Shown here in pieces: positions 27,612 to 36,352 of a stretch of DNA of 64,000 bases. Position numbers and translations under genes: made by a program. Below the pieces are notes generated by a model that saw nothing but the letters and a program-made list of their open reading frames with translations, ran no database searches and was not told the DNA's origin. Source of the DNA: Roseitranquillus sp963776845 (lineage in GTDB: Bacteria; Pseudomonadota; Alphaproteobacteria; Rhodobacterales; Rhodobacteraceae). The stretch lies in contig CAVZOJ010000007.1 in assembly GCA_963776845.1 (NCBI GenBank), positions 203,919 through 267,918 on the forward strand, read 5' to 3'. Numbering within the stretch: the stretch's first letter is position 1; the number at the start of each line of letters is the position of its first letter.

Positions 27612-28078
27612 GCGACGAGTTCGCCGGCTTCGCCGAGAGACTGCCGCCGCGCCGTGCGCTGTTTGGGCTCGATCTCGGCGAGCGGACCATCGGCATCTCC
27701 GTGTCAGACCGCGACCGCACTGTGGCATCGCCGCTGACCACGCTCCGGCGCCGGAAATTCTCCGCCGACGCCGAGGCACTTCTGGCTCTCGCCGCCGAGC
27801 GCGAGATCTCGGGCCTAGTACTTGGCCTGCCGCGCAACATGGACGGGAGTGAAGGACCGCGCTGCCAGTCGACGCGTGCCTTCGCACGCAACCTCTCGCG
27901 CCTGACAGAACTGCCGATCGGTTTCTGGGACGAGCGGCTCTCCACCGTCGCGGCCGAACGGGCGTTGCTCGAAGCCGACACCTCCCGCCGCCGCCGGGCC
28001 GAGGTCATTGACCAAGTCGCCGCTGCCTACATCCTGCAAGGCGCCCTGGACCGCCTGCGACACCTGGAGCTTCCATGA
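27608..28078 (+). CDS. ruvX: Holliday junction resolvase RuvX (YqgF family)
   Basis: RNase H-fold protein of 156 aa. 'LFGLDLGERTIGISVSD' holds the first catalytic Asp, 'LVLGLPRNMDGSEGPRCQST' is the conserved middle motif, and 'FWDERLSTVAAERALLEAD' contains the second acidic site. The family is essential in many bacteria and has been linked to pre-16S rRNA end processing as well as junction resolution. Overlaps both ccmI and the DUF1289 gene by four bases. Confidence 0.93.
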   Translation: MSDEFAGFAERLPPRRALFGLDLGERTIGISVSDRDRTVASPLTTLRRRKFSADAEALLALAAEREISGLVLGLPRNMDGSEGPRCQSTRAFARNLSRLTELPIGFWDERLSTVAAERALLEADTSRRRRAEVIDQVAAAYILQGALDRLRHLELP

Positions 28079-28284
28079 CGATCCGAACGCCCTGTATCGA
28101 CATCTGCGTCCTGCACCGGCGCGAGGGCATCTGCATCGGCTGCTTCCGGACGGGCGACGAGATCGCCCGCTGGTCGACCATGTCGGACGCCGAACGCGAC
28201 TCCCTGATGGCGGAGTTGCCGGACCGCGCCGCACGGCTGCGGCGCCGAAGCGGCGGCCGGAACGGCCGTCTCCGCGAGACTTGA
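28075..28284 (+). CDS. DUF1289 protein
   Basis: Small protein of 69 aa with 'TPCIDICVLHRREGICIGCF', whose four cysteines are the DUF1289 signature thought to bind a metal or Fe-S cluster, followed by 'DEIARWSTMSDAERDSLMAEL'. Starts in an ATGA overlap with ruvX, last gene of the ccmI-ruvX-DUF1289 unit. Only three bases separate its stop from that of the convergent dusA. Function unknown. Confidence 0.9.
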   Translation: MTIRTPCIDICVLHRREGICIGCFRTGDEIARWSTMSDAERDSLMAELPDRAARLRRRSGGRNGRLRET

Positions 28285-28287
28285 GCT

Positions 28288-29301
28288 TCAGGCCGCCTGC
28301 GACGCCGCCGTGCCGGCAACGGCCTCTTGCGCCGCCCGCAGAAGCTCGAGGCCCGCGTCGCGACCGGTTGCGCCCTGCGACAGGATGCGCCGCCACGCCC
28401 GCGCCCCCGGCTGCCCGGAGTATAGCCCCAGCATGTGGCGGGTAACATCGTGCAGGCGACCGCCGGCTTCGAGGTGTCGCGCGATGTAGGGTTCCATCCG
28501 CGCGATCACGTCTTCCGGCGTCTGGGTCGGCGCCTCCGCGCCAAAGGCACGCCGGTCCGCCTCCAGAAGGACATCCGCCGGTGAGGCGTACGCCGCGCGG
28601 CCGATCATGACCCCGTCGAAACCGCCATCGAGAAGCTGCAGCGCGGTATCGAGGCCGTCGACGCCACCATTGACCGTCACCTCGAGATCGGGAAAGACAG
28701 TCTTCATCCTGCGCGCCAGCGATCGATCGAGTGGCGGTACCTCTCGATTCTGCTTTGGCGACAGGCCCTTCAGCCACGCCTTACGCGCATGGATCGTCAC
28801 GCGGCGGACGCCGGCGGCTCGCACGCGCTCGAGAAGGTCGGGCAGGGCGACCTCCGGATCCTGCTCGTCGACGCCGAGCCGGCATTTCACCGTCACGTCG
28901 ACCGAGGCCGCCGCCGCCATCGCCGCGACGCACTCTCCCACGAGGTCGGGCGAGCGCATCAGGACAGCCCCGAAGCACCCGGAGCGCACTCGGTCGGACG
29001 GGCAGCCGACGTTGAGGTTGATCTCGTCGTATCCTTCATCCGAGCCTATCCGGGCGGCTTTGGCCAATTCGGCCGGATCAGAGCCGCCGAGCTGCAATGC
29101 GACCGGATGCTCCGCCGGGTCGAATGCCAGCAAGTGCCGCGCCTCACCCCGCACGAGCGCCGTCGCGACGACCATCTCCGTGTAGAGCAGGACGTGTCGC
29201 GACATCTGCCGATGGAAGAACCGGCAGTGCCGGTCCGTCCAGTCCATCATTGGAGCGACGCTGAGGCGGCTTGCGCTAACTGGATCGGAAAGGTCATCCA
29301 T
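28288..29301 (-). CDS. dusA: tRNA-dihydrouridine synthase A
   Basis: FMN-dependent enzyme that reduces U20/U20a in tRNA D-loops, 337 aa, normal length. 'LSVAPMMDWTDRHCRFFHRQ' is the DusA N-terminus, 'NLNVGCPSDRVRSGCFGAVL' carries the catalytic cysteine, and 'RVTIHARKAWLKGLSPKQNR' (HARKAWLxGLSPK) is a DusA hallmark. 'GGVDGLD' and 'GRAAYASP' are phosphate-binding loops. Its 5' end is a known integration site for genomic islands, and an integrase gene points away from it here. Confidence 0.95.
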   Translation of the reverse strand: MDDLSDPVSASRLSVAPMMDWTDRHCRFFHRQMSRHVLLYTEMVVATALVRGEARHLLAFDPAEHPVALQLGGSDPAELAKAARIGSDEGYDEINLNVGCPSDRVRSGCFGAVLMRSPDLVGECVAAMAAAASVDVTVKCRLGVDEQDPEVALPDLLERVRAAGVRRVTIHARKAWLKGLSPKQNREVPPLDRSLARRMKTVFPDLEVTVNGGVDGLDTALQLLDGGFDGVMIGRAAYASPADVLLEADRRAFGAEAPTQTPEDVIARMEPYIARHLEAGGRLHDVTRHMLGLYSGQPGARAWRRILSQGATGRDAGLELLRAAQEAVAGTAASQAA

Positions 29302-29357
29302 GACAATGCCTTACGTAGTTCTTCTCGGCTGGGATCAAGAGCTGCCCGCCGCCGGAT

Positions 29358-29397
29358 CTGTGCCGAATCTGTGCCGCACTGTGCCGCAACTGTGCCG
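29358..29397. repeat. Four helically phased CTGTGCCG repeats
   Basis: CTGTGCCG occurs at 29358, 29369, 29379 and 29390, so the spacing is 11, 10 and 11 bases, about one helical turn each. The array lies between the dusA 5' end and the start of the integrase gene at 29413. Position and phasing fit integrase arm-type or excisionase binding sites, or an operator for the integrase gene. Confidence 0.75.
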
Positions 29398-29412
29398 CGG
29401 GAAGAGGCTCTG

Positions 29413-30495
29413 ATGGCCTCGATCACGCCCCGACGCAATGCCGCTGGCCGCATCACCTCGTGGCGCGTCCAGGTCCGGCACCCCAACCGTCCGCCACGCC
29501 ACGCCAGCGCCCCGACGCGCAAGGAGGCGCTCGCAATCGCCCGCCGCCTCGAGTACGAGGTCGAGCTCAGCGGCCCCGCAGCGACGCGCGAGATGACGAT
29601 CGCCGAACTCGTCGATCGCCAGATCGCATCGGCCGATGGGCCGGCCGGCCTCCCCGGGTCCAAACGCACCTCCCTTGGACACATCCGGTACCATCTCGGG
29701 CATCGGCCGGTTGGCGAACTCACGGTCAAGGACATCACGAGCTTCGCCCGCACGCGCCACAGGAACGGGGGCGACAGCCACCTGTCGCCGGCGACGATCG
29801 CGATGGACATCGGCTACCTGCGGGACCTGCTCGACTATGGCGCCAATGAAGAAGGGACGGCACACCGGCTGACGGAGCTGGTGCTGGCCCGTCGCGCCCT
29901 GCGCAAGGCGGGGCTCATCGCCAAGGCACGCACGGTATCGCGCCTGCCTTCGGACGACGAGTTCCTTGCAATCCTCGGCTCAGCCGCCGAGAATCGCACC
30001 GAGATACCGCTGCGCCATGTCTTGCGTTTCCTGCGGGCAACGGGACTTCGTGAGGGCGAGGCACTGCGCATTCTCTGGAAGGACCTCGATGAGCAGCGCC
30101 GAGTTTTACTGATTCCGCGGCGAAAGCATCCCAAGGCACCGCGCGACAAGGAACTGCCACTTCTGCCCAATCATGGCATCGACCCGCTCGAGGAACTGCG
30201 TCTGATCCGCGGCCTCGGGCCGCTACGGCGCGAGGCCGAAAGGAACGACGGTCGCGTCCTGCCGTTCGCGAAAGGCTCGATCGGAGCGGCCATGCGCCGC
30301 GCCTGTCGACGCGCCGGAATCCAGGACATCCGGCTCCATGACTTGAGGCATGACGCAATCACCGCACATGTACGGAAGAAGAAGCTGAGCCTTCCCTATA
30401 TCATGCTGATCTCGGGACATGATGACGTGCACTCGCTCATTCGCTACACGCACCTGACCGCAGACGATGTCGTCACCGCCGGTTTGAGGGATTGA
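29413..30495 (+). CDS. Tyrosine recombinase beside dusA
   Basis: Phage-type integrase of 360 aa. N-terminal arm-binding part is 'SWRVQVRHPNRPPRHA', followed by a SAM-like core-binding domain. The catalytic domain has Arg in 'FLRATGLREGEALRILW', Lys in 'IPRRKHPKAPRDKELPL', H-x-x-R in 'IRLHDLRHDAITAHVR' and His/Tyr in 'ISGHDDVHSLIRYTHL', so all catalytic residues are present. It starts 112 bases from the dusA start codon and points away from it, as in dusA-associated integrative elements. No second dusA-end copy was found in the window, so the island's far end is outside it or lost. Confidence 0.9.
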   Translation: MASITPRRNAAGRITSWRVQVRHPNRPPRHASAPTRKEALAIARRLEYEVELSGPAATREMTIAELVDRQIASADGPAGLPGSKRTSLGHIRYHLGHRPVGELTVKDITSFARTRHRNGGDSHLSPATIAMDIGYLRDLLDYGANEEGTAHRLTELVLARRALRKAGLIAKARTVSRLPSDDEFLAILGSAAENRTEIPLRHVLRFLRATGLREGEALRILWKDLDEQRRVLLIPRRKHPKAPRDKELPLLPNHGIDPLEELRLIRGLGPLRREAERNDGRVLPFAKGSIGAAMRRACRRAGIQDIRLHDLRHDAITAHVRKKKLSLPYIMLISGHDDVHSLIRYTHLTADDVVTAGLRD

Positions 30496-30520
30496 ATACA
30501 TAATTTGTTGGGAACCCCGA

Positions 30521-32018
30521 CTATGATGGCAAATGGATGGGGTTCTTGGCGAACGCATCCACAGCGGCTCGCATCTTCGGATTCTCCAACAGCTTCTTCG
30601 CTCTCTTCTCGTATTCGCTCCAGTTGGCGGCAGTACAGATCTTGATCCTTTGGTCGAGAGGCAAATGACCGATGTAGGCCGTCTCAAGATCGCTCATCTT
30701 CGCGCGCTGAGTCCGATCGCGGCGCCCTGCTTCGGTGAAGCGCGGCAGCACACAATCACGGTGCGCTTCAAACTGCTGAATCGCCTCCTCCGCGGACATC
30801 TTCAAATAGAACGCTAACGAATTCAAGTCCCGATGGCCCGTTATCTTTCGAACGAGGAAAATGTTTCCGTTGCAGAGGTGGCAGAGTTCTCGCACGCCTG
30901 CATGCCGTAGGTCATAGGGCACGAAACGCGGCAGAGCGCACGCAGCAGAGATCTCATAGAAAAAACCTCGAAGCTCTTTGGTTGTATACGGAAACAACGG
31001 CTGCGAACCTTCGTAACTGCCGCTGTTTCTGGCATCGCTGATCTGATCTGCTATGATCTCGGCTGGATCGATGTGAAAGACAGGAACGAGGGGCACTTCG
31101 GCGTCCTCGTCAGAGTTCTGGGTTCTTCCGCGAAGGAAGCACTACAATTCGGTCTGCAAGCCTCACATCATCGCCGATGATCTCGCTGATCTCATCAGGG
31201 CGAAAGATGCCCGTGTGCTGCAAGAGCGAAGCCCGCCTGAGGCAGAGATCTTTGTCTGACCGCGCCGTGATCTCAGTGCGCAAAGCCTGAATCTGAGGGT
31301 GAGAAAGAGCTCGCCCCGCTTTGCGAGACTTGCCTACGATGCCCTCTTTGTGCAGCAGCTCTCGCACTTCGTTGACCATCGGAGAGTGATCCTTCATGCC
31401 CAGAATGGAATGCATCCATTTGAAGAGCCGTTCGAGATAAAACACATCAAGCGAAAGGGTCGACGGGGCGGGGAGCGTCGACGAGCGGGATTGCGAACGC
31501 CTTGTCGCCTTTCGTTTCCGGCGTCTACCCCGGACGAATGCATCGACGTCTTTCGGCTGGATCGCTGCGTGAAGATGATGCCCGAGATCTTCCTCGATGA
31601 CCTTCAGAGAAGTCTTCTCTGCTCTGGCCAAGCGAGCTCCTTTCGTTTCTCTGAACTGCCTCACCCCATGGGCGATCGTCACTACCTTCTCCAGCGTTCC
31701 GTTCTTGCTGGAAGTGCCGTCGAACCAGTATGCCGCGCCTCCTTCGAAACGTTGGAGATCGCGAATATGCGTCGACAGCGCTTCGTACTGAACCGCGAAT
31801 TCGGGACTGTCACCTTCCGTCCTCGCCCACTTTTCTGCGCTAACATGGACCCGTGAAAGCAGCCGGGCTGTGATGTTCACCTCATCAGCGTATGCTTGAG
31901 CCCCCTCTTTCGTGTCGAACGTGGCGGAGGAAGAAGCGTATCCCTTGCCTCTGACCTGCACACGGTACGACTTCGGCTTCCCAGCCCGCCTCGACCGCTC
32001 CTGTATGGTGGCCACCAT
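30521..32018 (-). pseudogene. Second tyrosine recombinase, one frameshift
   Basis: Starts at ATG 32018 after GGAGG; N-terminal 'KSYRVQVRGKGYASSSATF' is an integrase arm domain. The first catalytic Arg is in 'LLQHTGIFRPDEISEI'. The frame breaks near 31105-31110 ('aagaacccagaactctg'), where one extra C converts 'KNQNSDEDAEV' to a stop. Then follow 'PRFVPYDLRHAGVRELCHL' (Y in place of the first His of HxxR) and 'KITGHRDLNSLAFYLKM' with His and Tyr. About 499 aa when repaired. Its stop lies 25 bases from the stop of the dusA-side integrase, so the two are convergent. Confidence 0.82.
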
Positions 32019-32113
32019 GTTCGCGCCTCCTCCAGCCCGCAAGCACTCACGCACAATCAATAGTTGTATACTTGGGTTCCCTCATTGAACCTCAAGGTGC
32101 GCGGCGTTTCTCA

Positions 32114-32337
32114 TGACGTTGGACCCGATCCGCCTCCTGCGGGACATACGGGCGGCGCAGCAGCGGCTGGTCGACATTGCCGATGTGACCGGCGTGGCTT
32201 CCGAAGAAGCCGCCGTCGCTCGACACCTTCCTCGCCGCGCTGCGGACGGCATGGCAGTCGGGGGAGGTGCGTCCGACCGCGCAGCCGAAGCCCAAGCCGA
32301 AACGAGAGCGTCGGCGTCCCGACCCGCTCGCGGCGGT
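32114..32337 (+). pseudogene. Transposase N-terminal fragment, possibly IS21-like
   Basis: Pieces 'DIRAAQQRLVDIAD' and, in another frame, 'PSLDTFLAALRTAWQSGEV', then 'RPKPKRERRRPDPLAAV' type sequence, resemble the N-terminal helical part of an IstA-like DDE transposase. It ends abruptly at about 32337, where an IS110 remnant on the other strand begins. Assignment is from memory of family patterns and uncertain. It may belong with the 22-bp repeat array at 35355. Confidence 0.45.
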
Positions 32338-32480
32338 GAAGTCGCCGACCTCCGCCACCACCGTCACTGTCACTATGAAGGCCACGCCGCGCATCGCCTG
32401 GACCGCCTCCACCACCGGCCCCAGGCTCCAGCCGGGCACCAGGTCGGCGATCTGCCTGATCAGCCGTTCGACCCGCGCCT
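32338..32480 (-). pseudogene. IS110-family transposase, C-terminal part (interrupted by an IS)
   Basis: The minus strand encodes 'RVERLIRQIADLVPGWSLG', 'PVVEAVQAMRGVAFIVT' and 'VVAEVGDF', the start of the transposase_20-type C-terminal region of an IS110/IS1111 protein. It is the direct continuation of 'VHAVTDAEA' encoded just beyond 34376; the codons rejoin exactly when the 1,895-bp element and one copy of its 6-bp target duplication are removed. Confidence 0.8.
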
Positions 32481-34375
32481 CCCAACTTCGACATTGCCGA
32501 CCAGATTTCGTGTCTCCGGCGCGTGGCGTGTTCGGGAATTCAAGGGGGTGGTAGCGGTACGGGGTGGATTTCGCTGCAATCGGTGTAGTTACACGTCTCA
32601 TTCCTGATGCACATTGCAGTGCAGCTTCCTATTCGGCACTATGCATTCCATGTTCACGCGCGTCACCGAGAGCGGCGGGCGCCGCTATCTGCAGATCGTC
32701 GAGTCCTTCCGCAACGAGGCGGGGAAGCCCAGGTTGCGCGTCGTCGCCAATCTCGGGCGTGTCGACGGAATGAAGGACGGCCAACTCGACGCCCTGATCC
32801 GGGGCCTCAGTCGCGCTGCGGGGCGGGACGAGCCGGCGAAGACCGAGATCACCTGGGAGAGCGCGCGCAGTTTCGGCGACGTCTTCGCCCTGCATGCGCT
32901 TTGGAAGGACCTCGGTCTCGACCGCGCGCTTGGCCGGGCCCTGCGGTCGGGGCGTCGCGGAACCGATGTGGAGGCCCTCGTCCGCGCCATGGTGTTCAAC
33001 CGCCTGTGCGACCCCACGAGCAAGCTCGGCTGCCTGCGCTGGCTGGAGACCGTGGCGATGCCAGCCATGCCGGAGACCGTCACCCACCAGCATCTGCTTC
33101 GCGCGATGGATGCGCTGATGGATCGCGCCAAGCGGGTGGAAATCGAACTGGCCAGACAAATCCGCCCGCTGGTCGATCAAGACCTTGCCGTGGTCTTCTA
33201 CGACCTGACCACCGTGCGCATCCACGGCGAGGGGGAGGTCGCGGACGACCTGCGCGCCTTCGGCATGAACAAGGATGTGGGCGGCGTCGCCCGGCAGTTC
33301 GTCCTCGGCGTCGTGCAGACCGCCGAGGGCCTGCCGCTGATGCATACCGTCCACCCCGGCAACGTCGCGGAAACGAAGACGCTGCAGGGCATGCTCACGA
33401 CGGTCCTGGAGCGCTTCCCGATCCAGCGCGTCATCCTGGTGGCCGACCGCGGGCTCCTCAGCCTGGAAAACATCGGCGAGCTGACCGCCCTTGCAGAGCG
33501 GGACGATCGTCGGCTGGAGTTCATCCTCGCCGTGCCAGCGCGGCGTTACGCCGAGCTGGTCGAGACCTTCCAGGGCCTCGCCTTCGATGCAGAGGGGCTG
33601 ACCGAGAGCACGTTTGCCGGTCACCGCCTGATCGTCGCCGATGACCCGCTGCGCGCCGAGGAGCAATCCAACCGCCGCCGCGCCCGCATCGCCGAACTCG
33701 AGGCCATGGCAGAGAAGATGGTCGCCCGGCTCGATGCCCAGGACGAGGGCCAGACGGCCCGGGGTCGCCGCGCCTCCGACCGCGGGGCCTACAGCCGCTT
33801 CACCCGCGCCGTAGCCGAGGCGGAACTGACCCGCTTTCTCAAGGCCGATTACACCGCCGACCGCTTCAGCTGGGGCGTCGACGAGGTCGCCATCGCCGAG
33901 GCGGAGCTCTTCGACGGCAAGCTGGCGCTCCTCACCAACGCCCCCGATCTCGACCCCGCCGACGCCGTCGCCCGCTACAAGGCGCTGGCCGACATCGAAC
34001 GCGGCTTCCGGGTGCTGAAATCCGACATCGAGATCGCACCCGTCCACCACCGGCTGCCCGACCGCATCCGCGCCCATGCGCTGATCTGCTTCCTCGCCCT
34101 CGTGCTGCACCGCGTCATGCGCATGCGCCTGAAGGCCAAGGGCCACAGCGCCAGCCCCCGTACTGCGCTCGATCTGCTCGCCCGCATCCATCGCCATCAG
34201 GCCCGGATCGCCGAGCGCACCCTCGAAGGCACGACCCGCCCAACCCCGGAACAGCTGGACCTCTTCGATGCCCTGACCCTGCCCAAACCCGCCTGACAGA
34301 GCCCGTGTAGTTACATTTTGGCTCACCCGGGCATAGCAATATCAATCACTTATCGCTGTAGCTGTCGAAGTTGGG
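32481..34375 (+). mobile_element. Complete IS1634-type insertion sequence, 1,895 bp
   Basis: Bounded by perfect 13-bp inverted repeats CCCAACTTCGACA (left end at 32481, complement ending at 34375) and flanked by a perfect 6-bp target duplication GCGCCT (32475-32480 and 34376-34381). Contains one intact transposase gene. A near-palindrome TGTAGTTACA is repeated in direct orientation just inside each end (32584 and 34306). It interrupts an IS110 transposase gene. Clean ends and an intact gene indicate a recent insertion. Confidence 0.92.
32650..34296 (+). CDS. IS1634-family transposase
   Basis: DDE transposase of about 548 aa. 'MFTRVTESGGRRYLQIVESF' is the typical start of this family; ATG 32641 is an alternative. 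Catalytic acids are in 'AVVFYDLTTVRIHGEG' and 'VILVADRGLLSLENIG', and 'YKALADIERGFRVLKSDI' gives the Y-R-E-K-like signature with the last Glu, followed by 'IRAHALICFLALVLHRVM'. No frame damage, unlike nearly every other transposase in the window. Confidence 0.9.
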   Translation: MFTRVTESGGRRYLQIVESFRNEAGKPRLRVVANLGRVDGMKDGQLDALIRGLSRAAGRDEPAKTEITWESARSFGDVFALHALWKDLGLDRALGRALRSGRRGTDVEALVRAMVFNRLCDPTSKLGCLRWLETVAMPAMPETVTHQHLLRAMDALMDRAKRVEIELARQIRPLVDQDLAVVFYDLTTVRIHGEGEVADDLRAFGMNKDVGGVARQFVLGVVQTAEGLPLMHTVHPGNVAETKTLQGMLTTVLERFPIQRVILVADRGLLSLENIGELTALAERDDRRLEFILAVPARRYAELVETFQGLAFDAEGLTESTFAGHRLIVADDPLRAEEQSNRRRARIAELEAMAEKMVARLDAQDEGQTARGRRASDRGAYSRFTRAVAEAELTRFLKADYTADRFSWGVDEVAIAEAELFDGKLALLTNAPDLDPADAVARYKALADIERGFRVLKSDIEIAPVHHRLPDRIRAHALICFLALVLHRVMRMRLKAKGHSASPRTALDLLARIHRHQARIAERTLEGTTRPTPEQLDLFDALTLPKPA

Positions 34376-34850
34376 GCGCCTCGGCATCGGTCACGGCGTG
34401 CACGTAGTCCTGGAAGACGATCCGCTGAGTGGGGTGGTCGAACCGGACCGTCGTCAGCCAGCGGCGATAGGCGACGGTCCAGCCCTTCTTTCCAGGATAG
34501 ATCCGGCCATGGCGAAGCAGGAAGCCCTGGAGATGCTGCCGCGCCTTGCCGACGACCCGGACCGCCGTTGCCCGCGCCAGTACCTGATCGCGCATCGCCT
34601 CGTGCGCCACGTCCGGCACTCAGACCGCGGTCAGTTCGCCCGCCCGGATGGAGCTTGGCCAACATCGCCGCGTCCCGGCGGTCTGTCTTCACCCGATCTC
34701 CGCTCCTCACCGGGATCAGGGACGGCGCCACCACGGCGCAGGCATGCCCGAGATCGGTCAGCTGCCGGTGGAGGCCGTAACCGCAAGGCCCGGCCTCGTA
34801 GCAGAAGTGCATCGGCCCGGCCTTGGCCTCGAGCCTCTCAACTCGCCAGC
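34376..34850 (-). pseudogene. IS110-family transposase, N-terminal part (interrupted by an IS)
   Basis: The minus strand encodes 'EAKAGPMHFCYEAGPCGYGL', then 'HACAVVAPSLIPVRSGDRVK' and 'TDRRDAAMLAKLH' (D-x-x-D catalytic region). In a second frame it continues with 'VPDVAHEAMRDQVLARATAV', 'LQGFLLRHGRIYPGKKGW' and 'VHAVTDAEA'. The frame change is at about 34625. The extreme N-terminus with the first catalytic Asp is missing upstream of about 34850. The C-terminal part is at 32338-32480 on the other side of the IS1634-type element. Confidence 0.82.
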
Positions 34851-35036
34851 CCGCCTGGCGCAATCCTCGAAGGGAAAGTGCCGCGGGGGAGACCACTGAC
34901 CCAGTCAACTCGCTCCGCTATCATGAGGTCCAAGCAGACGTGCGAGCACCGCCCCGCAGCCGAAGTTTGAAGGGTTTGCCGAGGCGGGATACGGCTCCGG
35001 CAGCCAACAATGGTTCATTTCTTCCACGTGTTTCAC

Positions 35037-35300
35037 TTGACGAGGGTCGCGTAGCGCGGGGTGAAGAACCGGGTGAAGGCCTTCACTTCGGGGCGCCGGT
35101 AAGCCTGCGGGGAGACGAGCACCTTGTACGGCGCGCAGAGCTCTTCCGGTGGCTCGAAGCAGCGCAGGAGGTTTCCCGCCCTCCCCTCCGCCGGCTCCTG
35201 AGGTTGATGATGCCGAGGCCCTGTCCGGCGCGGATCGCGGCGTCCAAACCTGGATTGCCGGTTAACGGCACCCACACGTGGAGGGCCATGACGTAAAATT
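35037..35300 (-). pseudogene. LysR-type regulator, C-terminal fragment
   Basis: The minus strand reads 'GNPGLDAAIRAGQGLGIIN' and, after a frame change, 'GRAGNLLRCFEPPEELCAPY', then 'KVLVSPQAYRRPEVKAFTRF' to the stop. This matches the last third of a LysR substrate-binding domain (effector-domain strand, 'AG.GI' loop and the C-terminal RxxxPEVKAF helix). No HTH is present upstream. Confidence 0.6.
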
Positions 35301-35354
35301 GATCGGGCGCATTTCCTGTTCTCCTCATCCCCGGCCAGACGTCGTCCGTCCCTC

Positions 35355-35439
35355 GGTGCGATCGCGTCCGACCTCCGGCTCAATCTCGTCCTTGCCTCGG
35401 TGCAATCGCGACCAATGTCCGGTGCAATCTCGTCCGACA
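35355..35439. repeat. Four 22-bp direct repeats, possible transposon end
   Basis: Copies start at 35355 (GGTGCGATCGCGTCCG), 35377 (GGCTCAATCTCGTCC), 35399 (GGTGCAATCGCGACC) and 35421 (GGTGCAATCTCGTCCG), with an exact 22-base period, two helical turns. The array ends in ...CGTCCGACA at 35439, so the other strand starts TGTCGGACGAGATTGCACCGG. A TG-ended terminus with tandem 22-bp sites is the layout of transposase-binding ends in Tn7-, Tn5053/Tn402- and IS21-like elements. Confidence 0.7.
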
Positions 35440-35870
35440 CCCCTGCAAGTCACTGTGTAAGAACTGAAAATTGGCAGCCTGAATCAAGAGAATTAGAGAA
35501 TTCACTGAATCTGTCGCCAGGGCGGCCGCTGTTGAACGAAAGCGAGAACTCGAAGGCTGTCTGAACCTTGGGTTGGCCATACGTCATCGGCGACGGCTTG
35601 GGAAACCGGAGAGCGACCCCATCTTCGTTTTCTGACGGCCGCCCCGGCCGCTTCCGGGAGGTCGAGGAGCATGGCAGCAATTCTCGGACCCAAAGCCAGC
35701 CAGGCGGGACGTCGCATGCTCCTGCTCCTTGTCGACCAGCTGCAGAACTCAGGTCCACAGGAGCTCATGGTCGAGACGGAGCGTCTGGCGGCGCCGAGAA
35801 TGCGCACCGGCGTTTTGGTCTCAGAATGGCTTTCTCTAATTCCGCTTCGAACCCGGAACTGGAGAAAACG
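35440..35870. other. Upstream region of the recombinase module
   Basis: About 430 bases. A 67-codon plus-strand frame at 35671-35874 (MAAILGPKASQAGRRMLLLL) and overlapping minus-strand frames exist but none is convincing. It should contain the promoter and possibly an attachment site for the recombinase module that starts at 35871. Confidence 0.4.
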
Positions 35871-36137
35871 GTGATTGTACCCCCTGACGAAATCTACAGC
35901 GCCGCGGAAGCGGCCTCGGAGCTCGCGGTATGTGAGCGCCAGGTCCACCGATACCTCGCTTCCGGCAAACTGAAAGGCTCCCGAGCCTCTGGAACGTGGA
36001 AGGTCGCGGCTCTCCAGATCTGGCGGTTCAAGGCCATTGAGGAAGAGATGCTGGCGAGCTGGCGGGAATATTGCCGTGCCGTAGAGCTGGACAATTTTCG
36101 TGAGGAAATTGAACCACATAACGCGCCCGAGGAGTGA
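35871..36137 (+). CDS. Small HTH protein, excisionase/MerR-like
   Basis: 88 residues from GTG 35871, which has GGAG six bases upstream; an in-frame ATG at 35826 would add 15 residues without a visible RBS. 'DEIYSAAEAASELAVCERQV', 'HRYLASGKLKGSRASGTWKV' and 'AALQIWRFKAIEEEML' form a helix-turn-helix with wing, the HTH_17 type found in excisionases. An acidic tail follows. It lies upstream of two tandem tyrosine recombinase genes in the same direction and is a good candidate for their directionality factor or regulator. Confidence 0.75.
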   Translation: MIVPPDEIYSAAEAASELAVCERQVHRYLASGKLKGSRASGTWKVAALQIWRFKAIEEEMLASWREYCRAVELDNFREEIEPHNAPEE

Positions 36138-36352
36138 GGGCGGTCTCCACGGCGTCGGCATTGCGACCACCCCTAATCCCCCGATGGCGGCGGATGTCGG
36201 CCCGTGTCTGCGGATGTCGATCCATGGCCGAACACGGCTGCCCCTGACGGCGGCCGCAGCCGCGGGTGGCGATCCCGGCGACGCCACCCTCGGATGCGAC
36301 CGGGCCGCGGGCCAGTCCAACAAAGAAAGATAGAGAGACAGGACCAAACAGC

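Noticed and set aside
32584..34315. TGTAGTTACA pair as the ends of the IS1634-type element
   Set aside because: The outer 13-bp inverted repeats with a 6-bp target duplication fit better and restore the interrupted gene; the TGTAGTTACA copies are subterminal.
32629..34326. 565-codon minus-strand frame opposite the IS1634-type transposase
   Set aside because: Antisense shadow; the plus-strand protein carries the DDE motifs and lies exactly between the IS ends.
35355..35439. CRISPR array
   Set aside because: Only four copies with a 22-base period and 6-base gaps; no spacers of CRISPR length and no cas genes.
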